DNA of 64,000 nucleotides from Wuchereria bancrofti (taxonomy: Eukaryota > Nematoda > Chromadorea > Rhabditida > Onchocercidae): the NCBI GenBank assembly GCA_005281725.1, contig SSBO01000010.1, positions 614,461 to 678,460 on the forward strand, in the 5' to 3' direction. The notes beneath the pieces are model-generated. The model worked only from the letters and a program-made list of their open reading frames with translations, was not told the origin of the DNA and ran no database searches. Made by a program: the position numbers and the translations under genes. The first letter of the stretch is position 1; every line of letters begins with the position of its first letter. Below are positions 38,700 through 53,800 of this stretch, in pieces.

Positions 38700-41600
38700 A
38701 AAGGAGAAAAAAAAAATCACTTTTCTATGTTCTCCTGAAATTCACCAAAGGACAGATACCAGCCTAAGGCAATAATGTTAGCCGTTCAGGCTATTTAGCG
38801 CTAATGATGCTTTTGGTATCTGTTTACAATTGTCTCCGCCTTTTCCAATTGCGCCAACCTCCTCCCCCTCCTTCTCCTCCTCCACTTTCCTTCATTTTCT
38901 TGTTGATTATGAACAAAATTTCGTTAAAATTTTTTCTCTTCAAAGTCTTGTATTAGTTTAAAACTATTCTCGGGGGTTTTTTTTCCCCGAAGTTATTCAA
39001 AAATGTTTTTTTTCTACAAATATCTAAAATTAAGCTCAAATTTAACTAATCATTTTGATAATTTTAATATCTAATTAGTTTGTATACTTAGCATTGCAGA
39101 CATAATTTTATCACAATGATATATGAAGTGATAAAAATATACACATATATAAATGAAGAGAAGGAAAGATTTAACATAATTTCGTAGATTTTTTTCTCTT
39201 TTTCTTCTTCCTTTGCTGAGACCGAAATCAATGAAATTCTAAAATTCGTTGCCGTAATGTTTATTGATTCTTAGTTATTTCGCTAAATTTGTCATTAATC
39301 ATTTTGGTCAAACTTCAAGATGATTCAGTATTATTTTAATCCTAGTTTAGACGAAGTTTTTAGAAGTAAAGTTCTTCAATTATTAACCCAAATGGTAGAA
39401 AGAAGAAATTCTAGTTCCATTTTCAAAATAACAAAAACAAAAAAGAAACAAAATTTGATTATATATTTTTTATTACATAGAGTGAAAAATCAAGCTTTTT
39501 TCTGAACTTAATAATTTATTAATTGACTCAAAAAAAAGAAAAAAATGAAAATTTTGAATGTCGTAGTGATATTTTGAAAATTTTCATGATAATGCATTTA
39601 TGTTTGATCCTCCTAAGGCTCAAGCGGCAATTATGCTGGTTGCGCATGAAACTGCAAATGAAACGTATTACTTAACCGTATTACTTAGTACCTACGGCTA
39701 AACTAATTTAACATGAAGCACTAATTAGCATTAACTTTTTGCATGAATAAGCAACTATTAAAGTGGGAAAAAGTTTGTAATTCTTAGCATATAATGCTAA
39801 ATACTAAATAATTAACTGTTTTAAAATTTAATTTTTTTTTACCCAGTACTTTAAAAAATTTCAAAATTATTTATTTCAGATAGTAACTTATATCATGGCC
39901 AAGTTACAAACTGTAAAATTTATATTTTAAATGAGCTAAATAGAAACATAAAGCATCTGCGGCGTTGAATGTATATCTTTCTTGACACATACCAGTTGCT
40001 GTAAAGCGCTTAGAGTGCCATGCTGTTAGCGCCATACTATTAGCGCCATCTGTAAAATGACCACAGAACAAAGGTACGAAGGAATGAAATAAGTAATTTA
40101 ATTTCACTTATGCTTTATTCAATTTTTGGCATGAAATATGATCAAATACTTAAATATGCCTATGGTTATCTTCACATTTAGTAGCTGTGTGTATGTCATT
40201 TTTGTCTTTATTTTTTGGCATTAAATCAATGAATAATTATTAAAATTTTTTAAATTGCAATTTCTCTGTTTTTGGTTGTCAATATAATATTGAAAATGTT
40301 GAGTGAGTGTTGAAATTTCGTAACTACGTAAACTTAAACTACTATCATTCGAGATTGTCAAAAATTACGATTTCACTCATATAAGCGACATTTCTCTGAT
40401 ATGAAAAAAAGATACGATTATCTATTTGATGAACTGCGCTTGTTTCTCAGATTATGAAACAAAAATGAAGTTTATTTGAAAATAAATAGCTTTACATCTA
40501 TTTTCAATTTCAATTTTATCATTATAAAACTCCAAAAAAAAAATAAAAAATTACTGAAAAAATGAAGATTGAGTTTTTTTTAATAAACATTTTTTTTTTC
40601 ATCTGAATAAGTTAATATTTATTAAAACGTCATGAATAACTTATTGGTAGAGCGAATAATATAAGAAAAAGTTGTCTGAAGAATAAAAAAAATAAAAAAA
40701 GGAGCGAAACAAAAGTTTTTCAATTAAATTGGAAAGGGATGAAAACTAATACTATTACGGACGTAGTCATTCTTCAATTTGCCTTCGGGAAAAGTTTTTC
40801 TTAGGCAGAAAAGATGAAAACGGAAATAGTCTCATTGTAAAAGTCTTCAAGCTAATATCAGCAAATTCCATATCAGCTTTTAAACAGGCAGTAGATAAGT
40901 AAGTAAACAAGTTACATTACCTACTGATATATTGAAACTTTATCACTAATTCATCATATTTAACTTTTTACCATACGTATCATACATGTATATATAGATT
41001 TCTAACAAATTCAAAAATTTCATATTATTGATGATTTTTTGTAATTTTTTATTGAATCGAAAAATGCACTTATTCAAATAAACCGAAAAAATTTAAATAA
41101 CCTTTTAAACTGATTATTTCATTCATTTTGGTTTAATATTACTAAAATTGATAAAAATTGAAAGTTTTATTTGGTTAATTTTCATTTTGTACGATTTTTT
41201 TTTTTGTTGTTCTTATTTGTAAAAATTACATTCAGATTTTATGCGCTTAATTTGAAGCATTGAATGAGAATGATGGAATTGAGTGAGAATGATAATAAAA
41301 ATGAATTATAAATTCCTGTCATTTTTCGAAGTTGTTTACCAAACGTTGAAGCATAAAAAGTTATCCGTTCAGAAAAGAAAAGAAAAATCTCCTTTCTTTT
41401 GCTTCTTCTTTTCTTTTCTTTTTCTGTTTTTTAATGAACGATACATTAAAAAGTTTATATTAAAAAAAGTGACAAAAAAGTCATTTCTCAACTAATATTC
41501 AAAAATCAGTGCCAAAAGAAAATCGATAACTGAAGTATGAATGAAATAAAAAGTGGAAAATTTTTAAAGTTTAAAAAATTTCTCAAAACAAAGAAATTTT

Positions 41601-43939
41601 TATCTACCATCAAATTATATGTTTTTTTCCTGTTTTTCTTCTACAGTAATTTAAATTGATAAATTAGAATATAAATATTGGAAATGTTAAAAAAATTTTT
41701 TTGTTTGAAAAAAATTATTTGCTAATGATTTCAAAAACGATCAATTGTATTTCACGATACTTTCTGTTTTGAGTCACAAATCATGCCTTAACTAAAATTT
41801 CATATATGCCTTAAATAATATATATTATTCAGATTTGTGGTACTATTAACTTCGTCAACCGTTTTGCACAACAATTTTTTCCATATAATATATTATCACT
41901 ATGAAGCAACTACCTTTCATTAATATACCTTTCGTATGTATATCATTTTTTCAATTTTGGTCGATTTAATCCGTAAATATTTAAATCTTTCTTAAAATTT
42001 AAAAGTCTTTCTGTCTATAATGGATTATATTGTATATATTGAAATTAATAACTTCTGCATATAAATAAAGAAAGAAAAAAGGATTCCATTTTACTGACAA
42101 TTTTTTGTTATTTATTATTTTACTGATAGTTATTTTAGTTATTCGTGGCAGAAGTTAACACTTGCACATTTGATGGAAACTGTCAAAAAAATGAAATAAA
42201 GACTAAAGTTGTGAAATCCATCTGATGTATACAATTATAATAAAATTTCAATTAGTGCTATGACACTGAAAGGAAACCAAAATGAGATTTCAATTTGACT
42301 TCCTTTGAGAGCGTGGAGATTTCAACTTTTGTACCTTATCAAATCAGTTTTATACTCTAACGAAGGCTTCCAGGGGAGATTTTTTATAGAGAACAGAAGA
42401 ATTTAATTAAAAAAAAAATTAATTGTAAGCTTACTACGTATGAAACAAGTAAAATTTACTCATATATTTGCTTTTAAGTGAGAAATTATTCTAACTTATT
42501 AAAAAAATCTACTATTAAAAAGTGGCATATAAGACTCAAAAATCAAAAAGTATTAAATGTAGCAAGAAATATTTGATAAACATTTTGTTACAGTTTATTC
42601 GTTTCCTGTGATTTCATTTTCATTGAAAATAAAATGAATTACAGGAAGAAAGTAAATTGTATTTGAAAAAAAAAACTGTTGAATGTCTCAACTAATTTTC
42701 AATTTAAAGTAAAGATTAAATCAAATTCCAAAGAAAATAGCTTAATTTTAACACTTATTTTGGAAATAAATCAAATGAACAAAAAACAAATTCTTTTCAA
42801 AAGTAAATTGCAATAATAGAAATGACATTTTGTTCAATATGAATTAGTTTATAAAGGAAAGAGAACTCAAAACGAAGCAAAATGAAAATTTCAAATAAAG
42901 TTTTATCAAATTGATTGCGATTATTGTGTCAGCAGTAGTAATAGCTTATTTGTTCAAACGATTATATGAAATAGTATTTATTGCTGTATCACTTTCTGCA
43001 ATCATTAATTGATATTATTAATTGATAAATTAATTTGAACAATTAGAATTTACATATAACTGAAAAAAAAAACGAAATTTTAAGAAATATGCAAAATTTA
43101 TGTCAAAGTGTGCATCAATTTATAGGGATGCGCGTCTTCAATTGCTTTCATCAATTGAAAAGAAACAAAAATAATAAAAAAAAACTTATAAAATTGAACA
43201 TTTATATGCAACATTTACAAATGAAATATTTATTTAGCTATAATTATTTTTTCCATAGGAAAAGAAATTAATTAGCAGAATAATTGAAAAAAATGGGCCA
43301 TTACCATCTATCAATTTCATTCAGCCAAGAAGTTTAATTATCAGTTAACCTTAGTTTTTAATTGTTAGAAGTAATTTTTTTATCCAGCGATAATTTAATA
43401 AAAATTATACATTGGAAAAGAAATTTGCTAAGATAATTATTGATAATATGCAGAAAGTTTTGCTTTTTTATTCAACAAGCAAGAATAAAACTAATATTTT
43501 AAAAATTGAATATCAACTTTTTTGGTCCGTTTTCTTTTTTTGGATGAAATAATCTGAAATATTTCGAGTAAAAGCTGCTATCATATTTAAATTTGATTAT
43601 AAGATGAAGCTAATCATATTATTATCATTCTTCATCATTATATCCTAAAAAAGAAAAAATTCGACAAAACCATTTTCTTATTTTACCAATTCCAATCAAA
43701 AAACTTGTATTCATTTAATTATTTCGTCTAATTATTAAACAAATTAAAATTGAAACAATAAATTTACATATCACATAATATGTTTTTGTTAAAGTTCAAA
43801 CAAATCTTAAACATTTCACATGCTCTTATGTGAATTTTAAAGTAACATAAATCATTTAAAGTAATGATACTTATCATATAATGATAATCTTCAACTCTAA
43901 TCAATGAAAATATCAAATGTGGCGGAAAGGTTATTTGGA
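38700..43939. other. Intergenic; no supported gene
   Basis: A pyrimidine-rich, CT-biased patch occurs near 38840-38900 (CCTCCTCCCCCTCC). An exon-like minus-strand patch at about 39990-40050 with a repeated ATGGCGCTAA motif was considered and not accepted. The rest is AT-rich with chance frames. Confidence 0.5.
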
Positions 43940-46900
43940 TTACTGTAACTGAATAAGTTGAACATATGAAATTAGCATCAAAACTAGCAGAATGGAATAA
44001 GCAAATGAAATGAACGCATAAGCGATAAGTAAATATTGCAAACTGAGCAGTTGTTGAATTGAATAGAATGACGTTGTTGCTGTTGTTGTTGCCGATAATG
44101 ATGATAACGATGATAATGATGGCAGTGATGATGATGGTGATAAAGAAGAAGGTATAGCTGAAGAAAAAGTCGGAATTGACTTCCAATCCTGAAGATTTAG
44201 TTTATTTTTGCTGTTAAGTTAAAAAATATGTATAAAAAATTACAATCTTTTCTTGTTTTATTTTTTTTTTTGTCATTGCTGTATTAATTTTGAAAATTTT
44301 TAAATATTTGTTTGAAATTATTCCAATCTAAAATGCTCTGAATTAACTCATTTTTGAATATTTTCATACATTATGGGATAATTTCTTTTTAAAATTTAAT
44401 TAATTCGTTTTTATAAAGTACAATTTTATTTTCATTGCATTAGATTGCTATTAAACTTTATTAGCATCTATGGTGAATTATTTTTTTTTACAAATTATTA
44501 TCAGAATTTTTAGAAAGTATTATAAATTATTAGCTAAATTTTATTACTTAAATATCATTTCTGATTTTTTCTTTTGTTTTTTTCGGACAAAACAAATTAC
44601 AAACTACTAATTAATTTTTCTACCTCTAGTAAATATTGTCAAATTGAGCAAAAATCATATCATTAGACTAAACAACATCATCGCTTAAAGTTCGATATTC
44701 GAATTTTTTGATGTAACTTCATTTTAAAATAATTTTCATCACTTCTAAAATATTTTTACTTTTCTTTCTACGATACAATTTCTATCAACTATACATCGTT
44801 TTGTCAAGCGTATTTAAATAATACATATAATTTCCAAATTTACAATTTTTATTAAAAAATTAAAAAATAATTTTTAAGTAAGTGAGAAACCTGTGCTCTA
44901 ACATTTTTAGAAAGTGTAAGAATTGGTAATTGCGCTAATTGTTGTAATCGTTCGAAATTACCCAAACCATCTGACATCGATGAAATTTCAGATTGTATTT
45001 CATCGGATAATACTGTTGATCGATGATCGATCAATCGATTCAAGCGTACTGCTTCGATTCCATCTGTAGCAATAAATGCTAATGAAACTATTATTTATTC
45101 TTCAATTTTTTTTCAATATTTTTCGTAATTATCGAGAAAAATTTCCATTCACCGATATTTATATTTTTTTTTTTGATATGTTTTTATGAATTAATTTATA
45201 ACAAATTTGATAAATTTTCATTTTTCATCTTTTACATAAAGGAAATATTCATAGCATATAGCATTAATCTAAAATTTCCTAATATATTTTTAGAATGGAA
45301 ATGAATAACGATAAGGAATTATTTAATTATATTCGAAATGAAATGTTATCAAGTTTAATATATTTATTGCATAATTCATTGCGATTATTTTTTGACAGCT
45401 GAAAATTTATCCATTCTTTTTCATATTGGAAAAATGAATGATATTCAGAGAATGATCGAAATGCTATGTCAAATGTTATCCTCAAAACTTTTCGCATTTA
45501 TGTCGGATGTGAAAATTATCGTCAAAATCAAATTACTAAAAGAAAGTTTCAAATTTTGAAAAATGAGATTTAAAAAAAAGTAGAGCAGAATGTTTGAAGG
45601 TTGCAATATGATTATGATTGATTGATTTTGTCTTTTAAGTTATTTACAATATTTTTAGCTTAACAAATATTAAGTTTTGATATTGCAAATAAGTAGACTA
45701 TTTCAGAAAATTTAACATTGCTTTGATTCAAATTTGACTGAAATTTGTATTTTCAAAAGACGTCTTCCGTCTTTTATCTTTTTTTTTCTTTTTACTGATA
45801 AACATATTCAGTTCTTATTTTATCACTGTGCAACAAATCAATACGAAATCTTTTAAAATACAATTTAAATTTTAGAATTAAAGAAAATATTAGACTGTTT
45901 TCGATAAACGACTAAAGCGTTCTCTCTCGCAAAAAGGAAGAAAAAAGTTTTAATTGTTTATAGGAAATATTTAATCAAATAATAAACTTAAATTACCATT
46001 ATTACAGATATTATCGATTGTTTATTATTTTAATTTTTCAACGTTCTCTAAAATATCTTGCATTTGAATGACCTTTTCTTTTTGCTTTTCTATATTCTCA
46101 TAAACCTTGTTTAATAAAATTTAAAGTTCAGACTCGAAGATTAAAAACAATCTTGAATTTTAAGAGATGGAACTTATTTTAAAAGGAAAAAATCTTTCTG
46201 GAAGAATTTGTCTATTTTTGTTTCAAATCAAATCAAAAGAAAATTTTTTTATTTCGTTTTAGTGAAAAAAAATTTCCAAATTTAGTAAAAAAAAATAGTA
46301 GAAAATCCGAAAAAAATAGAAAAAACGTTTCACTGAATTTAAGTTACATTAAAATTTTGGTCATCATTAAAAATAAAAACTAGAATTTACAATAATAATT
46401 TAAAAACAAAAAAAAAAAAAAAAAAAAACTTATGGATTATAAATGATTTGTGCAGAGTTTTTCTTAGTTATATAAATTGAATTGCATTGATAATGATAAT
46501 GCAATTTATCATTTAAGCAAGCATTTCATTGACGATTAAATTTATCATTAAAAATAGAATGAAATTGAAAAATTTAACTTACTGAGCACAAATGGCGATT
46601 GAGTGGGAAACAGAAATAATGGTATTAATGTTGCGACAAGTGATGCGATAGCGATTTGTGTGATACTTTTTGTTGGTCGCAAAACGCTATAAAATGTTAT
46701 AAATGCAATAGTGGCAAAAAGTATTGGTTGAAACATTTCGCATACCTGAAATTATGCACAATTATCATTCTAAATTTGACCTATCATTTCGGTTATTTTC
46801 TAAATTCTTTATCACTAACTTTCCAATAAAATAAATACAAATTTCAGTTGTAAATATTTTAACTTTCAAAAAGAAAAAAAAGAGTTAAAGAAAGGAGAAA

Positions 46901-47884
46901 AGAAAAAAGAAATTAGTATATTTTATTGCAATAATACTATTTAAATCAAATGAATGGGAAAAAAAAATGAAATATTCAAACTTACGAGGACAAATTTTTG
47001 TTCCCAATTGTTGAAATGCTCCCATATTAATAAAATTTTTGTCATTTCCATTATAATCAAAAGTAGTGAAAGTAACATCTAAAAGAATCGTTTTTTTTTT
47101 TTTTACTTTAAAATGCAAAATAAAAACAATTATTTCTTGTAATTTATTTTAAATTGAAGAATAACATATAAAATTTAACCCTTTGTATATGTGTTATCGT
47201 TTGATATTTAGAAATTAACACAAATAATTAATAATTCAGTTGCCTTTTATGCCTTAAATTATAAAGTTTTTTGCCCTTTTATTTTAGGCTGAATTATTAT
47301 CAAAAGAAAAAAAAACTTAAACTTTATATTTTTACTTCACAAACTTCTTATTGCAAAAGTTAATAGAAAAAAATAGTAAAAAAATTTGTAATAAATTCAA
47401 TTTTAATTTCCAACTTTGCTATTGCAAATTCAAATTAATAAGTAATTAGTTATCAGTAATTTTGAAAGCGAAATAATTAAAAGTATTTCTTGAGTAAAAG
47501 CTAAATCCAAATATATTATGAGAAAAGATAATTAGATTTTTTTTCAATTTTTCATATTAATTCATGTGATTCTAATAAATAAAAAGAGATTATTGCAAAT
47601 GTTTTCCTAAATTAAAACTTCTTTCATTCAAACTTTTATCAAAAATTCAAAACAAAAAGTAAAAGTACCTGAGTAACTGTTAAAATTTTTTGATAAGATA
47701 CAATACGTTCGAGTCGTCTAGATCGTCGATTAATTTCTGATAAAATATCAAGATTTGGAGCACGATGAAGCGCCGCTGAATTGTTAGGAATAGTTGTTCG
47801 TTGAACTTCAAATTGATACGGTCGATAAAGACGATACGGTGATCTGCAGGTATACAACGTATCAACGTCACAGGTAAACGTCAT
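43940..47884 (-). CDS. Four-helix membrane protein, family not recognised
   Basis: Five exons with consistent phases: 47884-47669, 47078-46986, 46745-46583, 45063-44891 and 44188-43940; 894 nt, 297 residues. The N-terminal 72 residues are polar with Tyr/Arg-rich sequence (YRLYRPY) and a basic NRRSRRLER segment. Predicted helices lie at about 73-91, 108-125, 131-150 and 264-290. Between helices 3 and 4 is a soluble region (158-255) with a charged helical part followed by a Ser/Pro/Leu- and Thr-rich linker encoded by CAN/TCA-type codon runs. The linker could vary in length between strains because it derives from a trinucleotide-rich sequence. Helices 1-3 fall on exons 2-3, and the 93-nt exon 2 is almost exactly one helix. 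There is no signal peptide or enzymatic motif. Every internal junction has a GT/AG pair. Function cannot be stated. Confidence 0.8.
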
Positions 47885-50800
47885 TATGAAGAATTTACGT
47901 TTGCAAATTGTTGGATGAAAATATATGATTGCTTTATATGAACACGAAAATCAATCATTCATGATTTCAATCTTTTGTATTTAGTAAAATTTTTAATTAG
48001 CATATAGATTAAATTTAGGATTATAAATGATGTTTGAATAAATAAATTGATAATAAAAGTTAATAATGATAAAATAAATGAGGAAAAGAAAACCTTTTAA
48101 GATAGATGGGAGAAGCGTACTGCATAGGTCCATTACTTTTGTCATAAAAGCATTAGCATCAGAAAATAGTTATCGATGTTTTTAATCGACTAATTCAAAT
48201 TAATTATCTAATAAAAATTACATCTGCAAAAATTAATTATCAAAATTTATATTATTCAAGTTATTCTATTCTAAATTACTTTCAGTAACAAGATAAGAAA
48301 GCAAAAACAAAATTTTTTTAATGAATTTCGCTCTCTATTTTTATACATATTTTCCTGTTATGGAAATGAAGCTAACAAAAGACAATGAAAACGACAACAA
48401 CAAAAAGTCGAAATGTTTAGATGTGTCAAAATAAATATTAATTTAGACTAATGATTACAGAAATGTACTAATTTTTCATTCATAAATAAATTTGTTGAAA
48501 AGAGGGTAATGTTAATTAAATTTGTAATGTAAGTTTGCATCGAAATTTATGGAAGTAATTAAATGCTCAACTAATTGTTTTATCTTTTTCATTTTCCTAC
48601 AATTAATTTTTTTTTTCTTTTTTTTTGATGAGAAGAAAAAAGTAACAAAAAGAAGATTTATATTTATTAAATTGTATTTTTCCAAATTAATCATAATTTA
48701 TAACATTACATGCACAAAATGTATTCTTTATTTCTCTATAAAGCATTTTTAATTTAGCCTTAATAATTAGAAAAAAAGCTTTGATTAATTTAAGGTTTAT
48801 ATCTCATAAGATAACTTGGAAAAAAGGGAAAGTTAATTAAATTTGTTAAGTTTATACAAAAATTCGGAATGCATAGAAATTTTGCTTTTTAAAAAGATTA
48901 TAAACTTAATTAGTTAGCAGAAAGAAATTATAAATTAAAATGGGAAGTCAATATAAGATCATCTTATTATCCTTTCATCGATTTGCAATGATTTCATTTA
49001 ATCTATTGAAATATAATGAAATTTATTCCAATAAATACGATTAAAAAATATTAAATTAGTAATGAAATATTTTGATATAAATGAAATTAAAAAAATGAAT
49101 CATCAAAGGATATCGTATTAAATTTGAATAAAGTATTTAATAAAATTTATAAAATTCATCAATAAATTTGCTAGAAGAAAATGAAAACAAAAAGTGTAAA
49201 TTAATGAAATGATAACATTTCTATTTTCTATCAACGATGGACGATAATTTTAGCGAAATATTGCCAAGTCGGAATGTTATTGGAGAATTGTATAGAATGA
49301 AATGAAGAGAGGTATAAAATGTATCACTCATTTCTGGTTAAGGTCAAATATTTATTATAATAGAACTTAGAGATGCCATCTCTTCATAAAAAGTTTTTCT
49401 TGTAAATTTGACCTTCTAAATTTATATGCACCAATTGTTTGCCAAATGTTATGTGATATATTATTTTTCCTACTTCATTCATTTTCAATTACTTTTTTGC
49501 TAATCAATGAATACTTCAAGTTCAGAAATGCAAAAATGAATGAATCAAATGACGTGTTCTAGTAATTGTAGCAATTTAAAGGTAAAAGTTAAAAAGTCTG
49601 CTAAAAATTTAAGTTTTAAAATTATTGAAAATGCATAACATTGTGTTAATTAAGAAAAGTAGTTTTTTGCAAAAGGATTTTTTTTAAAACTTTTCTTATT
49701 GTTTTCAATATTTTGGAAATAATGTATGACTTGCCTTCCAGAGCTTCCAATAAATTCAATAAGTAATCAAGTTACAATCTTAGCCTTAAAGACTGTTAGA
49801 TTTTATATAAGCTTTATACTTTTATAACGATTGGCTTGAATTATTTTCGCAATCAATGCAATTGTGATAATTTTTTCAAGTGAAATTTTCAAGTTGAAAA
49901 TAATTAATGTAGCATCACCACTCAGATAGCAATTCAATTTATTCAAATTATCACTCATATAATCGATAATTCATCCTAATGGGACAACTGAATATTACTG
50001 AATTAAAATGAGATGGACGATTAGCAGTAAACGTAAACGTTTGTTTTTGAAGTAATGAAATGCATTCATTTTGCTTAAATAAATTTGCACATTCATTTCT
50101 GCTAATTAATTATGGGTCATTAAAGCAATCAGTTCAAGCAATGAAATAATTTTATTTTTCAAATTTCCATCGTGAATCCCCCTTAGGTATGTTATTTTGG
50201 AAAGATTAGTATTAATAGATTGGTGATTTCAAAATTATGAAAGAAATGTTGAAGCATAAATTTATATAATAAACACAACTTTTTAATAAAAAAAATCTAC
50301 TGAATGCATTTTTTGATTTCAGAACTGTTGACTCTCAATAATTTCTTGGTCACTTTAATTTGAAAAAATGAGTCGACGCTCAAGAATCATATTGAAATTA
50401 AGAATTGAAACAATGGCTAAGAGTTTTGTTGTATGAAAATTAAAAAAACTTTTTTTATTTATTAAATCATGCAAATTTCTTACAATCAAATTTTTTACTT
50501 TTTGATGATTAACTATATACTTGAGAATTACCTTCTTTTAATTATGAAAATTTGATTATTTTGATGAAAATTCTGCAAAGATTCACTGCAAGAATTTTAG
50601 AATTTTGCTAAGATTTCGAAAAAATTCCGCCATTTATCTCTAAATCTGTAAAATTCAGAGAAAATTTTAATTTTCAAAAAATTAGTGAAGATTTTTAACA
50701 TGAAACTTAGAACCATTTTGAAATATATCTACATTTCATTTACTTAACCTGTATGCAAAATTTTGCGGAAATAATTTAAAAATTTATAGAGATAATCTAT

Positions 50801-53800
50801 TTTAAAACAATACTGAAACATTCAAATTAATGTTGAATACAATATTAATAATAAAATAAAAACTTTTGTCACTTTTAGAATCACCATATCAAATAGCTAT
50901 TATAAAGCAATGGAGGACATACTGCTATTTTATGTTCATAATTTTTAATTATTATAATTCGTCAATCTCAATTCATTTTTTACCAAAAAAACTTTATGAA
51001 TTTACGTGAAAGAAGGAAAAAAAATTTATTCTTATGTTTGTGAGAGTTTTTTTGTACATTCTCAAAAATGGTCAAATAACTATTATTGCGAATTATTTCG
51101 AAAATGCAATAAAATTTTGAAACTGATAGGATAAGAAATTAAAATAACAAACATTTCAATAATAAAGAATAGAACAAACAATTTAATAAAATTTTATTTT
51201 ATTTTTTTATAATCAAATAAGCAGAAAGTTTATTCAATGCATTATTATTTGAATAACATTTCTATAACTAACTATTTGAATTTCTACCTTTATACTATCA
51301 GTACTGAAGAAATTCCTGATAGAAACCTTCAAAGAGTCAAATCAGATCTATACATCAGCTAACATTAGCCTTAGATTATTTAGAAACTCTTTTATCATTC
51401 TTTTAACATAGCTAGTCAACACCTAGTAGTGTCAGTGTAGCAGAAATTTCTGGAGCATTTTCCTGGACAAATCGGTTTCTCGAGGTCTCATGTTAATTTA
51501 TAAAAACGGGAAAGAAGGAAATAGGAAACTCAAAGTAAGTTAATAAACGATTTAAAAATATAATGTCATACTGTTTTGAAAATGCTTTTAAAATCAAACA
51601 TAAAAATTTCCGGAAGACCAATAAATTTATAAGTTTTCTACGCATATGAAAAAAAGAGGAACATTTAGGGTTGTAAATCCTGCCAAGAGAATGTGTAACC
51701 TCTTTTTTCTCTCGTACTTTATAAAAACACGTCAAATTTGAATTCAAATTACGTAAATGTTTGAATTGAAAAATGAACCACTAAAATTATCAAGCTGTTT
51801 TAAATTTATGAATAAAAAAGCAATATAGATAGCAGAAAAAAATTGATTAATTTAATTTTATTAAAAAGATATTATGACAGAATTATGTATAGAAAACAAA
51901 AAAGTAAAAGAGGTAATAATTTGTTTTTGAAAAACATTCTGAAAAAGATTTATTTTCTACAGAAACTGTATTAAAAATTACAATTACATTTAAAAAGAAG
52001 AAAGAAAAAAGTGTTATATGTATGAGAAAAAACAAATTGAAAAAGCAAACCGGTAGATATTAGATATTTATATATTTTATGAGATAACTGAAAGTTTCCA
52101 ATTATTCATTCATTTTATTGCTTATGTCTAAATATATTTTTGTTAAATTATTTTTGTCCTTTTTCACAATTGAATTTTACGTTGCTTTACAATTTAAAAG
52201 AAATAATTTAAAAAAAATTTTTTTATGCTCTCTTATAAATAATTCATTTGCTGGTGAATATTGATTTTCGCAGAAAATTTAAGATTTAGCGTTGAAATTT
52301 AATTTGAATATTTGGTAGTTTATTATAGATTAGAAAGTCAAGCTATTTTTCACTGAAAGTAGGCCATATTTGGGAATTATTGTAAAATGAGGAGCTTAAA
52401 TTCAATTCAATTTGGTTAAGATTAGTTTGGAATTAGGATAAAAATATAGAACAGGAACAAATATATCAAAACAGCTGAAATTATCTTTTAATTTTTTTTA
52501 AAAACGAAATTTAATAAAATCGTTTAAAATTAAAAGATATCAAGTTAAAATTTCATCCTTAAAATTAATTTTTACATATTAAACCATGCTATTTCAATTA
52601 GATGATATTCTGAATGCTTTCTTATCAAACCAATTAAAAGTTAGGAAGAAATCAGAACATAACCATTATACTACGATGAAAAGAAGCCTAAAATGACTGT
52701 CATTTGTCACCATCACTGAATGAGGTACTACTATTTTGACTCAATTGTCAAGGTTATTATGTTTATTTCACTCAACCAACCTTTTCTATCATTTCTTCCG
52801 TTGAATAAAAAATTATTTCCTTACTATTTGTCTCTCTTATTCCATTTTACTCCATCATTTCTACCTCTTTTCACATATCTTTTTATCTCTCAGGAGAAAA
52901 AATATTTGCTCATTTTGCTTCCTTTTTCGATTTTTTACCAATTTTTTTCCTCTTATTTTTCCTTCTTTCAACCTTGACCTAACTTTTTATTTTATACTGA
53001 ATTATAATATATACGCTGCATTATTCAATCATCTGTATGATTGCAAAAAAGTAAATCAACAATTGATTGTTGCCATTTCAAAACGGATGATTGCTGAATT
53101 TTTTCAGTGCTTAGTCTTCAGTTAACAACTTATTAGTTCAAATTACAACTTTAACAAGTTGAAATTACAATTTCAACTTCATGATCAATTCTCAGGCACA
53201 TTTGTGCTTTCTTGTAACCGTTTTTAGACATCTCACATAAGTTATATTAATTTAATTTCACTTTCTTTCCAATCTATTCCAGTAAATTAAATCAATAAAC
53301 TGAGACAATATAATACAATCAAAAAATATAGCCTTTTTTAATATATCAATTGCTATAAAACCTATGCTATAAATCCATGAACAAAATCTGAAATGAATTT
53401 ATTAATTTTAAAAAGTTAAATAGTACTATTTTCTGAGTAGAAATGCATCCAACATATTCAATCTTCTTTCAATATTTTATCACTTATTTCAAACTATAAT
53501 CATCTGTTATTGTTAACAAATTTCAAGTATTTTTCCAGTACTATAAAATACAATAAAATTTAAAAAGTATTTCGAAGAAATTGCAATTTTGATTTTTTTT
53601 TGAATTGCAAATTTGAATAAATAATACGAATGCTTTCATTATAGGAATGCTAAAAAAAATTATACTTCTATCTTAATATTAAGTTTTTTCAGCCTAATGT
53701 TACCTTTGTAAAATATATAAAAAGAGCGAAAAGAAGTAAAAAAAGAAAAAAAAAACATTTTGGAAGATGAAAGGAAGTGATGAAAAGAAGAAAAGAAACG

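Noticed and set aside
39990..40060. Exon-like minus-strand segment with repeated ATGGCGCTAA
   Set aside because: Good acceptor and donor, but the frame is only about 20 codons, arises from a short repeat and has no neighbouring exons.
43764..44186. 140-codon minus-strand frame rich in I, N and F
   Set aside because: Out-of-frame shadow of the last exon of the four-helix gene; the exon frame is set by four upstream junctions.
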